Notes: generated from the sequence alone by a model not told the origin. A stretch of DNA of 64,000 bases from Neurospora tetrasperma FGSC 2508 (GCF_000213175.1 NW_009799101.1:2763093-2827092); one strand, 5' to 3'; positions 35,329 through 47,810 are shown, counted from the first letter of the stretch. Translations and numbers: made by a program.

Positions 35329-37699
35329 TCATTCCCGGTCGTCTGAGCCCTCGCTGCTGTTACCGCTCATGTCGAATTCAACGCGAGTGCTAGCATTTTG
35401 CTCATGGTTATATCCATTATCCCTTACTGGCCATGATTTTGACCTCGACTGGGTTTCTGATGTGGGCGCTGCTGACGGCGAGAGTGTCACTTTCGAGGAT
35501 GACGGCGACGTTGGTTTTGACCTTGGTGCGGATGTGGCCAGCTTTGGAGCGTTCCTCGATATAACGACCTCGCACTTGGCTTGGACTTGCCGCACGTCGT
35601 AGTCCTCTCCATACGAATTACCCGCTTTGATCAGTGCTGGGCATATGATTAGAGTCACTGTTGCGCTCTTCCCGAGTTTCTTCTTCTTTGCGCCAGTCAC
35701 CACCATGAGCCTGTCTTCGAACCACACTTCTCTGCTTCTCAACTTCAAGGCAGCTGATGAAAGTTCATCGCCACTCTCACACTGAGTTGGACTGGCCCAA
35801 GCGTCCTCCGATGGGTCATCACAGTACCAGAGTGCCTGTTGCTGGCAGAGTTGCTTGTCGAGTTTCAAGGCGTTGAGTACTATGTTCTTGAGATCGTGAT
35901 TTACGACGGCGCTTTCAATATCAAAGAGAAGCTTGAATTTGCTTTTCAGAATCTCAACTACCGGATTGACTTGGACGAGCAGATCATCCGCCGAGGTTAG
36001 CGATGCGAGGAACGTTGCAGTGTGACACCGCCAGCTGTGGAATTCCCTGGATGTGCGGCAACGTTCGAAGCAATCGGCCACTGTCACGCACTTACATGAT
36101 TAGCTTGCTAGCACTGAGCCTCCAATTTCAATCTGTTCGCCTCCACACATGGGACATAGTGGTGAAAGACTTACGCATTGGGCGTACGCTGTGCGCATAT
36201 CTCCCGGCCCATTCCATGCGACTGATAGTGGAACGTGTGGTAAAGATACCCTTTTCCAGCAGTGTCTTCCAAATTGCGGCCTCCGCCAACACTATCCGTT
36301 GCTTGTCAGTGTCAAGAAACGCATCGTAGTATGGAGTGATCGCTATCAAAGCCTCCATATTTCCGCTATGGCTTTCCTTTTCGGCCGTCTCTCTTCGTGA
36401 TTTCGATTTTGAACGAGATGAACGCTTTTTCGGCGACGACTTCTCCTTGTGATCGTCGACCTGGCGGCTGCGATCTGTTGTTCCCTCTGTATAGTTTTGC
36501 TTGCTGGCGTTGTTCGCAACATGAACACATTGTCTAATCCACCAGGCCAACTGTCTCCATTGCTGATAGATGTCGCTGTCTTGCAAGTGACATTTACCTG
36601 TCCCTGTGCCACTCATCAGATTTTTTGATGCAGCCTCTTTGCTCAAGAGATCTCGAAGAGTGTCATTCTCATCCTCCAAATTGGCAACTTCTTGTTCCAA
36701 CTCGGCGGTCTTTTGCTTTTGCCTATAGTATTTCGTAGTGATGTCTTCCCTCTCACGACTCGTACGCACCGACTGATATGGATCGAGCTGTTGTTGGTCC
36801 TTCTGCCCTTTATCCCGGGTTTTGGGTCGATAATAACCTTCTGGTTCTTGGACTATCGCCCTGTCATCAATGAAAACGGAAGACCTTTGGCCTTCTTCAG
36901 TATGCGCAAAAGAACTACCCAGATTGTTGAATCGTTCTGGCTGTGCCGCTGGCGTTGGTTGCTGTAGTTCCTTCGCATCTTTCTTTCCCAGGGATGGTTC
37001 GAATGAATTCGATTGGAGCTTTTTGGTGTCAGGCGCCTTTTCCGTGGACCTTTCAGGCGATTTGGTGCTACGGCTATGTCTTTTCTTGTCTGGTCGACGC
37101 GTAGAGCCCATAGATCTATGGGTCTTTTCTCCGGAAGAAGATTCGCGATGTCGAGCCTCGTTTTTGGTAGAGCTTCCAGCAGACGTGGATTCAACTTGAT
37201 GCTGTCGCTGCCTTGACGGTTGTGGCGAGAATATGTCTTGGAAAAAAGAGATCAAAGCTCCCGTTGACCTTCCTTCACCGACAGATGCAACGGTCGTCTC
37301 ATTGTAGGGATAATTCGAAGGGCTCCTGGGATGAGAGCCGCTGGAAGAGACCTGAGTAGTCCCTTTATGCTCCGGAAAACTTGAGGCTTTGCCCGAGCGG
37401 TCTGAATGTTTTCTGGTGGTTTTTTGGGTTGTAGGGATAGCGAAAGCGGCCGGATGGTTTGCATCCACTCCGCTGAGGATAGTGCTAGAGGGAGTTTCGT
37501 GTTGATGGTAGCCGGTGAAGACATTTTGCTGACCACTGCTATCGAAGTATGAAAGCGGCTGGTAGGAAACTGGGCTGGACGCCAAATGGGGGCTATGTGG
37601 GTCATGTTGAGGTTGGACAACAAAAAAACCGCCTTTGTCCTCGTCTTCTTCAATGAGGGGCCATTCTGAGACGGTGGTGCCTTGAGGGTAGTACTCCAT
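35329..37699 (-). CDS. Unknown disordered protein with a central coiled coil
   Basis: Two exons, 37699-36175 and 36080-35329, with a 94-nt intron (GTAAGT donor, GCTAAT branch, CAG acceptor), give 758 residues. The open frame begins upstream at GTG, but ATG 37699 is the first standard start. Residues 1-310 are disordered, rich in Ser, Gln, His and basic RS/KR clusters. A short coiled coil follows (KTAELEQEVANLEDENDTLRDLL, about 320-345). The C-terminal third looks folded (VEILKSKFKLLFDIESAVVNHDLKNIVLNALKL) and then turns Ser/Pro-rich. No domain is recognised. The layout resembles fungal scaffold or signalling proteins, but I assign no function. Confidence 0.75.
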
Positions 37700-38710
37700 G
37701 GCGGACACACAAAGACCAAATCGTTTCCTTTGGTTGATTTGGATCACCTCTCGTATGACGGTAGAATTTGATTGCGATCAATGAGTTGATGGGTAAAAAT
37801 TTGGGATCGATCCGAAGGTTGTAGGTAGGTGTAGGTTTCGTTCGCCTGAAGGTTAGGCACTGTTAATTGGAAGTGAAAATCACTACCGAGCGGCCACCGT
37901 ATCCTGATAGGCGAAGCGTACAGGTGCAGGCAACTAATGAAAGGCATCCAATGGAATGCTTCATATCGTGCGTTGTACCACAAGCCTTGTGTTGTTCCCC
38001 TCCCTACCTGTGTTGTCTCTCATGTGATCTCAGCCATACAAGTGTGACAAGTGGGCTTCTTTGATTTGATTGCGTACGGTTCATTTCCAACTACACGATT
38101 ACCCTTTTACACAATGACCTGAATTGCTAGGAATTGCTTTGATGATTTACAAGTAGCTAGGTACACTACACCCCTTCTGTGCCTTCAGTTCCAACAAGAC
38201 AATATATATCTTTACCTTTGCTTTCCATCATTACCTTCAAGCTCCTTACTCCATGATGAGGATATTGCTCTGGTCAAAATCGAACCAAAATGATGTGAAG
38301 ATAGTTGTACTCAGAAAGTATATCTTTGCTTTGGACACTGCCTTGGAGATCTGCGACAAATGTTATCCAAGAGCAAGACTATCAGGCAAAGCCATTTCAG
38401 CAATAACGAACCGTACAATACGCCTGGGTAACTATTAGCATGGGAACCTACTGCGTGTGTAAGCCTATTGGCTTCCCATCTTGTGCGTTTTCATCGAGTG
38501 AACCCGATGTGCTAGGGGCCTGCCCAGAAGCAAACCTCAATTTCATGCTATTATACCGGTTTATTGCATTTCAAAATTTCCCACCACCTTTCCTGTCCTT
38601 AAGAAGAGCATTTCCCGGAAAACAAACCGAGATAAATGAAACAGCTTCAGTATATATACCTAGGCATGTTTCTACTTATCACCATAATCCACAAGAACAT
38701 CCAGTTAACG
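37700..38710. other. Intergenic region, tandem minus-strand genes
   Basis: About 1 kb between the coiled-coil gene start and the Hsp70-like stop. Short AT-rich patches near 38195-38215. No gene supported. Confidence 0.4.
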
Positions 38711-41274
38711 TTAGACCCCTTCATACCGCACCTTGACATCTCGTTCCACCTTGCTTTGCCCAATTTGTAAGGACCACTTGGGCTCGCCCTCGAACCTCAT
38801 TGTCAGGACGCCATGCAAATTTCGATACTCCTCGCCAGAAGGACTGGTGCACCGCTCCAAGGTTTCCCAAGGAACAAGGGCAATAATGCCGATTTCACAC
38901 ATCAATTTGACCGAGTTATTTCTTCGAAAAGGTGGCGGGTTTTCATGACTCGTGAAAATCGTGATCTTGATGTCCGACAACTCATGGAGTCGAACCCACC
39001 GCGAGAATGTGTGTGTTACTGGATCCCTGTTATCAAGCGTCTCGTCCTGGAGCGCAGTAGTTAGATATTATACATTTTTGATGAAGCATGTGTTCAAGAC
39101 AGGGCTTGGTAGACGAACCTTTTTGAGGTACCACGTCATCCTGCGGACCAGCTCTGTACCGTCAGGATCAAAGTAGTATTCATCCTTTCCACGATCGCCT
39201 GGCACCTGGCCAAAACTTGCCAAGCTGTTAGGTGAATACCCGAACTGAACACCATAGCTAAACCGGGCTACTCTCGAAACAACAACGGGCATAGATGCGA
39301 TGACATCGTCTGTGCTTTCAAGCACAGCGATTACAGCGCCTTTAGCAACGGCCGACCATCTGAATAGTAACCATGTTAATTCGTTTGACTAGAGATGGGT
39401 ATTGACATGTTTTGCCTGGGGAAGGAAACGTACGCTTGTGATGGCTGCAGCACATTTCCATGAAACTGCGCGTGAAGTTGCCAGTAGAGATATGGGGAAG
39501 CACCGAGCCCGCCCACAAGTAGGATTTTCTATCAACAGGTGAGTTATCGAGTCAATGATGGACTAGGCCAACTCGGTGTAGAGGAAGTGCGTACTTTGGG
39601 TGGTTTACCGTAAGCTTCCACAATGCGTTTCTCTTGCCCAGAGATGAGTTCTCTTGTGCCGTTCCATGGTTTGGAGTATATTTCTTTGAGGGTATCTCTG
39701 TTGCGGGTGTCAACAGACATCTTTGCTTGGCAAAGTTCAAGGAATACACCAACTTGGATATTGGAAAGGTACCCCCCTTGGTCTTTAGCTTCAGCTTTTT
39801 CATGGCCTTCGAAGGAGGTCTGATGGCAAAGGAACTTTGGTTCTCTTTACCGCTAAAGGCGCGCTTCATTGTATATTCCCATTCATCCTGGAGAAAGGCG
39901 CGAAACTCCTCTTCATCGACATTATCAAACTTGAGACCAGATTTGGCCTTTATCCACCTCTCAAAGGCACTATCGGCAAGAAATGCGCCGCAAAGCTTGC
40001 CTATCAGGTGAGGTGTAAGTAAACAGTCAAAGTGAGAAAGCGCGAGCTCTTACCATCTCCTCTGACCGCTTCCTCGATTTGGAAAGGATCAGTAGATTTA
40101 ACCCTGTAGCTGATAATGTCCTGGGGTCACGTTAGTCTATGAGGAAAATCATGACTCGATCATTGACCTACCACTGTTCCGCCCCCGCAATCACAAACGA
40201 TGAAGGTCTCGCCAACTTCAATCTCGGGGTATTCTCGCCGTTCGTGGAGGGTGCAGAGAGCTGCTGCCTCAGGCTCTTCAACTAGGGTAAGCTTGGTCTT
40301 GCCCATGAGTCTAGGTCGCTCAATGCCTGCTCTCCTTGCCGCCTCCTTCAGTCTAGCACGGGCATAGCTGGGCCATATCGCCGGAACCGTGACAGCTACC
40401 CTGAGTGGTAACTTGTCGACATCGACTCGCTTTCCGATGTCCTGGAGAGAATGGTCCCACAGCTCCTTCAGAAATTGAGCAACAAGATCAATAATGCCGT
40501 CGCCTGAATATCGGGGATGCGACCGCAACGTATTTCGTGCTTCTGTAAGATAAGAAGATTTTCGGACATCTTGTTTGACATCTTGCTCATCAAGCAGCAG
40601 TAGCTTGAACCAGCGAATTGGATTGCTTTGTTTGGAAACCAGGTAACCCCACGTATTTGCTTTGAGGTTGATTTGCGTCGGTATCTGTACCTCGTCCTGT
40701 AACCTCATATTTGCGGATGGCCACCCTTTGACTTGTTGGATGTTCTCCGGATCGAAGGAACACGCCCAGGAGACGCCAGAGTAACTGACCATCTAGTTAG
40801 CTGACTAGGGAACGTGTAGGAGTAATGGAAGTCTTGTGTTGGGGTCATTTACGTTGTCCCAAAGTCAATTCCTATTGCAATATATCTCTCCTTATTGTCT
40901 TTTGCGGGTGCTTTTCGCCACGGTTTCCGCCGCAGAGGCAGGGGCGAAGTCACATCCTGTTTCTGAGATGTCCCTGGCAGCTGTGATGAATCTGCCGAAG
41001 GTGGTGAGTCTGCGCAGGGGTGGTCGGAAGGCAATGCTAAATCTGGAGATTCAAGAGGACCTTGTGCTGGATCTACAGATGGTAAGGAATCCGCAGATTG
41101 GGGTGAGTTCGAAGGCTGGACTTGTGGTGAATTCGAAGACTGCGTCCCGTCAGGAAATTGCCAAAGGTCTTCAGGGTCAGATGGGTTTGATACAACAGAA
41201 GGCACGGGAGGAGCACCAAGAGGTCTGTTCAAGCCTTCCATCGATAGCTTCACCTTGGCTGTCTTGGTTTCCAT
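38711..41274 (-). CDS. Hsp70-like ATPase (HSPA12-type, fungal)
   Basis: Exons 41274-40853, 40784-40172, 40120-40054, 40000-39773, 39725-39595, 39528-39434, 39359-39119 and 39046-38711 give 710 residues. The start ATG lies in a good CCACCATGG context. After a ~130-residue Ser/Pro-rich N-terminus, the actin-like ATPase fold shows phosphate-1 motif IGIDFGTTYSG, phosphate-2 CDCGGGTVD (about 339-346) and the adenosine motif LLVGGLGASPYL. The family is divergent Hsp70 without the standard peptide-binding domain; fungi carry many copies of unknown role. The 47-nt intron 39772-39726 (GTACCT donor, AAG acceptor) is uncertain. Without it the gene is off frame by one base at a run of six G. Introns of 51 and 53 nt elsewhere in this gene make a very short one believable. 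Divergent from the AIG1-type GTPase. Confidence 0.82.
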
Positions 41275-41975
41275 GGTGGGTGGAACAGTCGTCGTTAGCA
41301 GTACCTCTACCGTCGGATGTGTCGATGTTCGATAACGGTACAAAACTTTCGTTCGCTCGGCCTCTTCCTTCCTTCCTCCTTTATTTCAACCTGATGCCCA
41401 TGTCCGCTCTTAGCTCGACCCCATCTTCTCACTAGTTGTCGCATATTCCGGTGCGGGGGTGGGCTATGTTGAGTGGTATATGGCGCAAGGCTACCAATCC
41501 CGATCGACTATTTGGTGGCGACGTGCATGCACAGCCCAAGCATGTGTAGCGAAGGAGCCCAACGTCGATGTATCAAGGTAACAAGGCAACCTGGAACAAC
41601 AAAGTCGCCAATGGCATCCTGTTCTAGGTTGAAGATACTAACTTTGCAGTTGAACGAGGCAACCGTATCAGAAAGGCTTGCAGATGGTGATGCCTGGAAC
41701 AGTGTCCATACTTGAGCTCTGATTCTGAGAGGTCGCCAACCTCGTTATGCGGCTGATGCGATCCGGCATCACCTGACTCAACCTGAGTCCAACCTACCTA
41801 TGTAGCGGCCCAATGACACTACTTGAACAGACCCAAGTTGAACCAAAGGCAACTGTCTCCTATAGACCCATTAACGATCCCCGAAAAATCACACAGCAGG
41901 ACCAGACATACTGAGTCTTGACTTTTCGAACTTGTTGACTATTCCCATCGCAAAAGCATCTAGTCACTTGACCGA
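41275..41975. other. Shared divergent promoter of Hsp70-like and GTPase genes
   Basis: A 701-bp gap between two head-to-head genes. It could carry a bidirectional promoter. No repeats or RNA genes seen. Confidence 0.45.
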
Positions 41976-43076
41976 ATGGACACATCGCCGGAGTCGGGAG
42001 GTATGATCTTGGTGATGGGAGTTACCGGTGCCGGAAAGAGTACCTTTGTCAACGCGCTCAAACCTGAGTCGGTCACAGTAGGGCATACGCTGGAATCAAG
42101 TAAGCTATTCACTCACAACCCTGAATGCCTTTCAGTCATCGAAAACTAACCGCACGAGTGGAAAGCCCAGGCGCCACCGCAAGCCATACAAATATTCTTG
42201 AATGAAGAACAGACCCGTTCAGTCACCGTCGTTGACACTCCTGGTTTTGACGACACCCGACGTTCCAATACCCAAATTCTTGCAGAAATAACAGAGTACC
42301 TGGTAACGCAATATGCCCTCCGAGTTCCGTTGAGGGGTATTATTTACATGCATTCCATCCATGACAATCGCATGAAGCACTCGTCTCGTCAATTTCTCGA
42401 GATGTTTCAGCTGTTGTGCGGCGACGAAGCGCTTAGGAAAGTCAAGTTTGTCACGACCCATTGGGACAATATCGATCCAGAGCGTGAGGGCGAGGCACTG
42501 CGCCGTGAGCAACAGCTTCTCGACGAGTGGTGGGCGCCGATGCTCGGAAAGGGGTCCTCCAATACGCAATTCAGCGGCTCCCACGATTCGGCGGAGGGCA
42601 TTGTACTAGACCTGATGTCGGATGATGAAAGCATTGTTTTGGAGGTGCAGCGGGAGCTCGTGGATTGCGACATGGAGCTGGGCGAGACAAAAGCAGGCAA
42701 GTCTTTGAGGAAGGCGATTGAGGATGATATCGCAGAGTGTAAAACCACCATTGACGAGATCGACACCCAAATGGTGAATGCCATGCGGTCCCGCCATCGC
42801 AGTACCAATGACGGGAATGTGGCCAGGGACCAAGCAGAAATCAAGAAACTCAGAAGAAGGAAGAATGAGTTGCAGAGGACGGTAAATGAACTGGAACCAA
42901 GTCAGCGAGAATTAACGGCTAGAGGCAAGGTAGGTCGAAAGGTTAAGAACAAAATATCAGAGGAACAACGAAAAGCGAACGCAGACAAGGCGAAAGGCAT
43001 GTTTGCGTCAGCAATGGAGGTGTTCACTGCTGTGTTGAACATATTGCTCGTTGTGGTTTCGTTTGCGATACTTTGA
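41976..43076 (+). CDS. Tail-anchored AIG1/Toc34-like P-loop GTPase
   Basis: Two exons, 41976-42099 and 42166-43076, with a 66-nt intron (GTAAGC donor, CTAAC branch, AAG acceptor), give 344 residues. G1 is GVTGAGKST (15-23) and G3 is DTPGFDDT (65-72). The switch-I threonine is created at the exon join (EST, 40-42). G4 is expected at 139-142 but reads THWD, not TKxD. Residues 190-310 are highly charged coiled coil (KKLRRRKNELQRTVNEL). The last ~20 residues form a hydrophobic tail (VFTAVLNILLVVVSFAIL), a likely C-terminal membrane anchor. The architecture recalls plant and animal AIG1/GIMAP GTPases, which oligomerise on membranes. Substrate and pathway in fungi are unknown. Confidence 0.85.
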
Positions 43077-43556
43077 AGCTGGAAAGGGTGAAGCTGATTT
43101 GTCCTTTACTGTGAGGCACCGGTGTGATAGTTGTCCTGGAGCGTTGTGTATACAAGGGGGGGTTAATAATTCAATCCTTGTCGCGTTCCTTTTGTAAAGC
43201 TATACCTTTCATGCCGTCTGAAGTCCAGATCAAAGGGTATCGATGTGACGGGATACAGTAGCGTTTTGAGTGTTGTATAGAGGCCTTGGTCAAGCAGCTG
43301 AAGCACCGTGGCTAGGTAACGAAGTACCGCTGGACTGCTTTGGATGTCAGTGTGGCAGAAGACGCGTCCGACGGGGTTCCTGAGTAGGGCTCCCAGACGA
43401 AGGCCAATCGCATTGATAAATGTTCTCATCATCAGTGTCGTGGACCTCAAAGTTTTGTTACCTACTAAAAAATAGTGTAGAAGGAGAAGTTCCCTTGGGA
43501 CTTGTGAGGTCAAAAGTGGGGAGATGTGTTTGCTTATGTAATCATCCCGTGGCTCA
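43077..43556. other. 3' flank of the GTPase gene
   Basis: About 480 bp of normal composition between the GTPase stop and the inverted repeat. No gene supported. Confidence 0.45.
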
Positions 43557-43632
43557 TTCCCACACTCAATCGCCTGTGCAGTCTTGGCAAGAGGTGCGTG
43601 CGTGCACACACACACACACACACACCGCACTT
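43557..43632 (+). repeat. Left inverted repeat of the RIPed element
   Basis: The outer 32 nt (43557-43588, TTCCCACACTC...CTTGGC) are a perfect reverse complement of 47882-47851. The inner part (GTGCGTGCACACAC..., then CACCGCA) also matches, with microsatellite length differences. Unlike the interior it is not AT-shifted. Confidence 0.9.
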
Positions 43633-46600
43633 CTATATTATTCAACTTTATTAAAATTCATCATTTAATAACAATTTCTAGATTATTTTGAAGCTATTTC
43701 AATGTATAAAGTAATTAAGATACTAATAATTAATTAAATCTATTGTAATAATACCTCCTAAAACGATCTTTAATTTAAAACCCGCTGGTGTAAAGCGCTC
43801 CTATACTCAAAGCGGCGCGCTAGTAGTCTACTTTAACAAAGATTAAGATAAGGAAGATCCTAGCTTAATAATTCTATAACGCGCCTCCTCCCGCCCCAAA
43901 AAGAAGAACTGTAAAACCGAGCAATTTATTAAAGTTATCCCCAAAATTACCCCTCCTAAGAAGAAGGCTACTCCTATTAAAACTGCTCCTAAGAAGGCCG
44001 CTATTAAAAAGAAGAGAAAGGCCCCTACTACTAGGGACCCGATGCTAGAGCTAAAGTTAGAGCTAGAGCCGCCATCGTCCCCCCCCAAACCTACAATACC
44101 TATTAAAATTTTTAGTAGTAAAGAGAATTCTAATAATAATAATAAAGTCGAATAATAATTCCCCGTCTGCCTTACTCCTAAAAAATAGACTCTCAATACT
44201 TTATTCTATCTTTTGGGAGATAATAATAGTAATATAACCTCCCTAACTAAACTAATTACTTCGACGCTACCGGCCTAGCCCTACGCTATTTATAAACCGA
44301 TTGTTCTAATACTACTACTATTACTTCCCAAATACCCTAAATCGATATAGGTCTAATTTAGTGTAGTCAATTCGTATATTACTACTAGTTGCAATAAACT
44401 ACTACCCATTAAAGACTGAGGTATATTTAGAGAGGTAGAAGTTAAATAAGAAAATAATAACGAATTCTATAAATAATGGTTTAGGACGACCCTACTTAAG
44501 AATATTAAATAATTATAATGAAATTATATATAAGAAATTATTAATAATAATACGATTGTAAAAATAAAATAGTTAATCGTTTTATATAACGTTAGTTATA
44601 CTATTACCGCTTATAATAACTATTGCGCCCGGGCTATTATTTATAATAAGATTATTTCTAAGACGGAGTTTTTTAATGGGTATAACAATATTAAATATAA
44701 GATTATTATAAAATTATACTTCTACTATATTAGTTAATAATATTATTTTACTATATTATTTAAATTTTAGTTAATTAAGCCGCCCGCTAGTAAAATCCCC
44801 GCCACCCTCTCCTCCTATAGTAATATACCCTCTATTCCTACCCCCTTTCGTAGTTTAATTAATCCTTTTATTACCCTATAAACGGCTAATATACTATCAT
44901 CTCGAAGGTTATAAACTCTAATTAGTACTGAGAAGCCTAAGCGTATTATAATAAATACTATATTAGTAGAGGTCGAAAAGAATTTTAAAGAAAGACCGGT
45001 AGCGAAAGGAACGTATAAGGGTAAAGCTATATAGTACTATATACTAGGAGCTAGTACAAGTATAGGTATATAGTTTTAATTATAAGTATAAGAATTATAA
45101 TAAGATTATTAAATACTAAATATACTATATTATCGACGGGAATACAACCTATTATAACCTTAATATTAAAAATATAAGTAAGTAGGTACGTACAATCTTG
45201 CTAGGGAAGGCTATAATAACTAACCCGCCTAGTAATTTATTATAAGAGATATTAAATAATAAAATAGTAGCCGCCTCTAGTACTAATAATAATAATAAAC
45301 GTAAAGGAGGAGGTAATAATCTACTGGTTAATATTAATATTATTAATAATATTAATAATAGTAATAATAGTACTAATATAAAGACTATAAATAGTCTACT
45401 ATAAATTATAGTAAGGAGGAATAATTTTAAAAGTCTATACTAAGTATACCCTCCTCCCCTATATTTATTATACCCGCTACCCTACTAGTATTTCCCTCCC
45501 TACTTTAATTTCCCTAAATTTAGTTACTTCCTCCTTATATTGCCGGCGGCTCTATAATTAATTCGGCAATTATAAGCAATTACAATTATAATATAGTAGG
45601 CGCTTTCCCTCCATTGGGTAAAGTAGTAACTATCGATTTATATACACCCTTAAATTACTTTACTATTGTATTCTATAGGTACCCAACCGACCGCGAAATT
45701 CTTACTACTAGGCGCGCTAATACTAACCTTCCTCCTATTTTTATAATAATTATAGTCTCTATTTAGCTACGAGTACTACTATTAATTGTACCGCTATTAG
45801 TAGTAAGTGAAGAGGACAAAGGTAAAGAGACTAGAAAATCCCTAATAGTAACTAAAGAATTATTTATACTACGTCCGCCCGTACCTTCGATTTTTAATCT
45901 TCGTTTATTACTACTACCCCCCGCCCTGCTTAATCGACCGGCTAAAAAAATTATTACTGAATTCTTTAAAGCGTTCTATAAATGTTATTATATTAGAAAA
46001 TTAATTAAGGTAAGGCTAGTGTATAGAATTTTAATCGCTTTAAAGAATAAATTTTAGAATAAAAAAGCGCTTTCTAATATACTTATATTCAAAGAATAGC
46101 TGGTAGAGTAATTTACGAGGCTAGAATTTATATATAACCTTTATATAGTATTTAAGGATAGTATTAAAAACTTTCTTAAAACTAAATATATAGTATTAGT
46201 AATATAAATAAATTATAGTAAGTATACCCTCTAACCCCTATTATTGTAATTTAGTTAATTAATATATATTCTAAACCCTTAATTTAATATTATATTCAAG
46301 TATAGCGTTACTAAAGTTTTCGCTTCTATAGTAGGTAGTACTACTACTAATAGTCCTAATAAATAATAATAATATTACAAATTAATTTATAGCGAAAGAG
46401 GGGGGTTTCTAGTATTTTAGTATTATTATATAAATAAATACAATTTCTAATACTTTTAATATTTTTAATATTTCTAGTATATAACTCAATTTAATATATA
46501 TAAATCTATTTCTCCCTTCTATACTCTCTACTGCTACTCTAATATAATACCCGTCTCTTTATATTCAATTAATTCGTCAGTATATAATTCCCTATAAACT

Positions 46601-46740
46601 TTATTTATATTATTAATTCGATTTATTACTAGCTTTATATTTTTGAAATAGCTACGGATCTACTATATTCTATACTTTACGTCCTATATTAATCGCTTAA
46701 AGAACGTAGCAAAATTATTGTCTAATACCTTATTACTGCC

Positions 46741-46926
46741 TTCATTATAGTATACCTACTTAAACTACCACTTAAAATCATTAAAATATACCTCGATAAG
46801 GTTGAATTCGAGAGAATACAGTAGTAAATACTATAATAAAACCCCCTTCTAGTTGTACACATACTAGAATTGAGTACGGGGGTGCCAACTAGCGTTATCT
46901 ATTACTAAAATACTATTGCAACTAGG
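46741..46926 (-). pseudogene. Degenerate Tc1/mariner-IS630-type DDE transposase fragment
   Basis: Minus-strand translation reads LVIDNASWHPRTQF, then KGVLL-stop-YLLLYSLEFN, then LIEVYFNDFKW. This matches the pattern VxDNAxWH ... GVxLxxLPPYSPxxNPIExxF of the DDE_3 (IS630/Tc1) transposase family. Each deviation is of the RIP kind: Pro codons became Leu or Ser, Gln and Trp codons became stops. A short open frame further upstream on the same strand (47478-47281) may be an earlier part of the same gene. Not functional. Confidence 0.8.
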
Positions 46927-47810
46927 AAATAAATTTATTTTAGGGAGTAAATATTTTACTATCTAATTCTAAACCCCAGCTGAATCCGTTACCCCTTTAA
47001 ATACTAGTATATTAAATAGTCTATCTACTATAATAGTTAGGAGGAAGTAATACTACGTACTATATATAAACTTATTTAATATTATTATAATAGCGCTATA
47101 AAGTATCTAACTAATATAACGAACGCTATCCCTTCGATCTATACTAGACTTATTACAAAATACGAATATTTCTATAATAAATAAAGAGATCTTTAATATT
47201 TATTTAATTATTAGTATAGGAGATTATTATAATACTTTTATATAAAGTCGCTTCTTCTTCTACTTCTCCTATTGAAAGTACTATTGTATAGTCTCGGTCG
47301 AAACGTATACGTTATACTTGTTAGTTAGAAAGGTATAGATCTTATTAAAGTATAAATCAGATTTTCGTACGAAGAGGTTTATAACTTCCTTTATAATATT
47401 AATTGCAATTAATAAAGTATAGAGAATAATATAGTATATATTATACTTTAAGTGCTTATATAGGAAGCTTTCTAGCATTTTAGAGAGTTCGCGATAGTAG
47501 AAATACCTTACTAATATCTGCCAAAGTACGTTTATACTTCTACGTACTCCTTACACTTATATTAGTAATTTCGGCGACGTTGTTAGGATACTCATTATTT
47601 ACTAGTATTATTATTATCAATGCCTTTTAGCGGGTATTGGAGTAGCGTACTATATTAATAACGGTTCAAAAAATAATATAAATATTAAAATAAATAGTTG
47701 CACAATCTAGAGTATTAAAATATTGACTTTTTACACTAGTTTTGGGTAGATTTCGATATCAAACGATTGAGTTAAGTCGTGTAAAGCGATGTCAAATGGC
47801 CAGATTTGTC

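Noticed and set aside
35033-35602. 189-residue plus-strand frame
   Set aside because: Overlaps the conserved minus-strand gene antisense and has no recognisable features.
43600-43626. CA microsatellite as an independent feature
   Set aside because: It is part of the inverted repeat; the partner repeat carries the same microsatellite.
43843-44196. Hydrophobic minus-strand frame inside the AT-rich relic
   Set aside because: It is the antisense of Lys-rich remnant sequence; Leu/Gly/Phe bias arises from composition.
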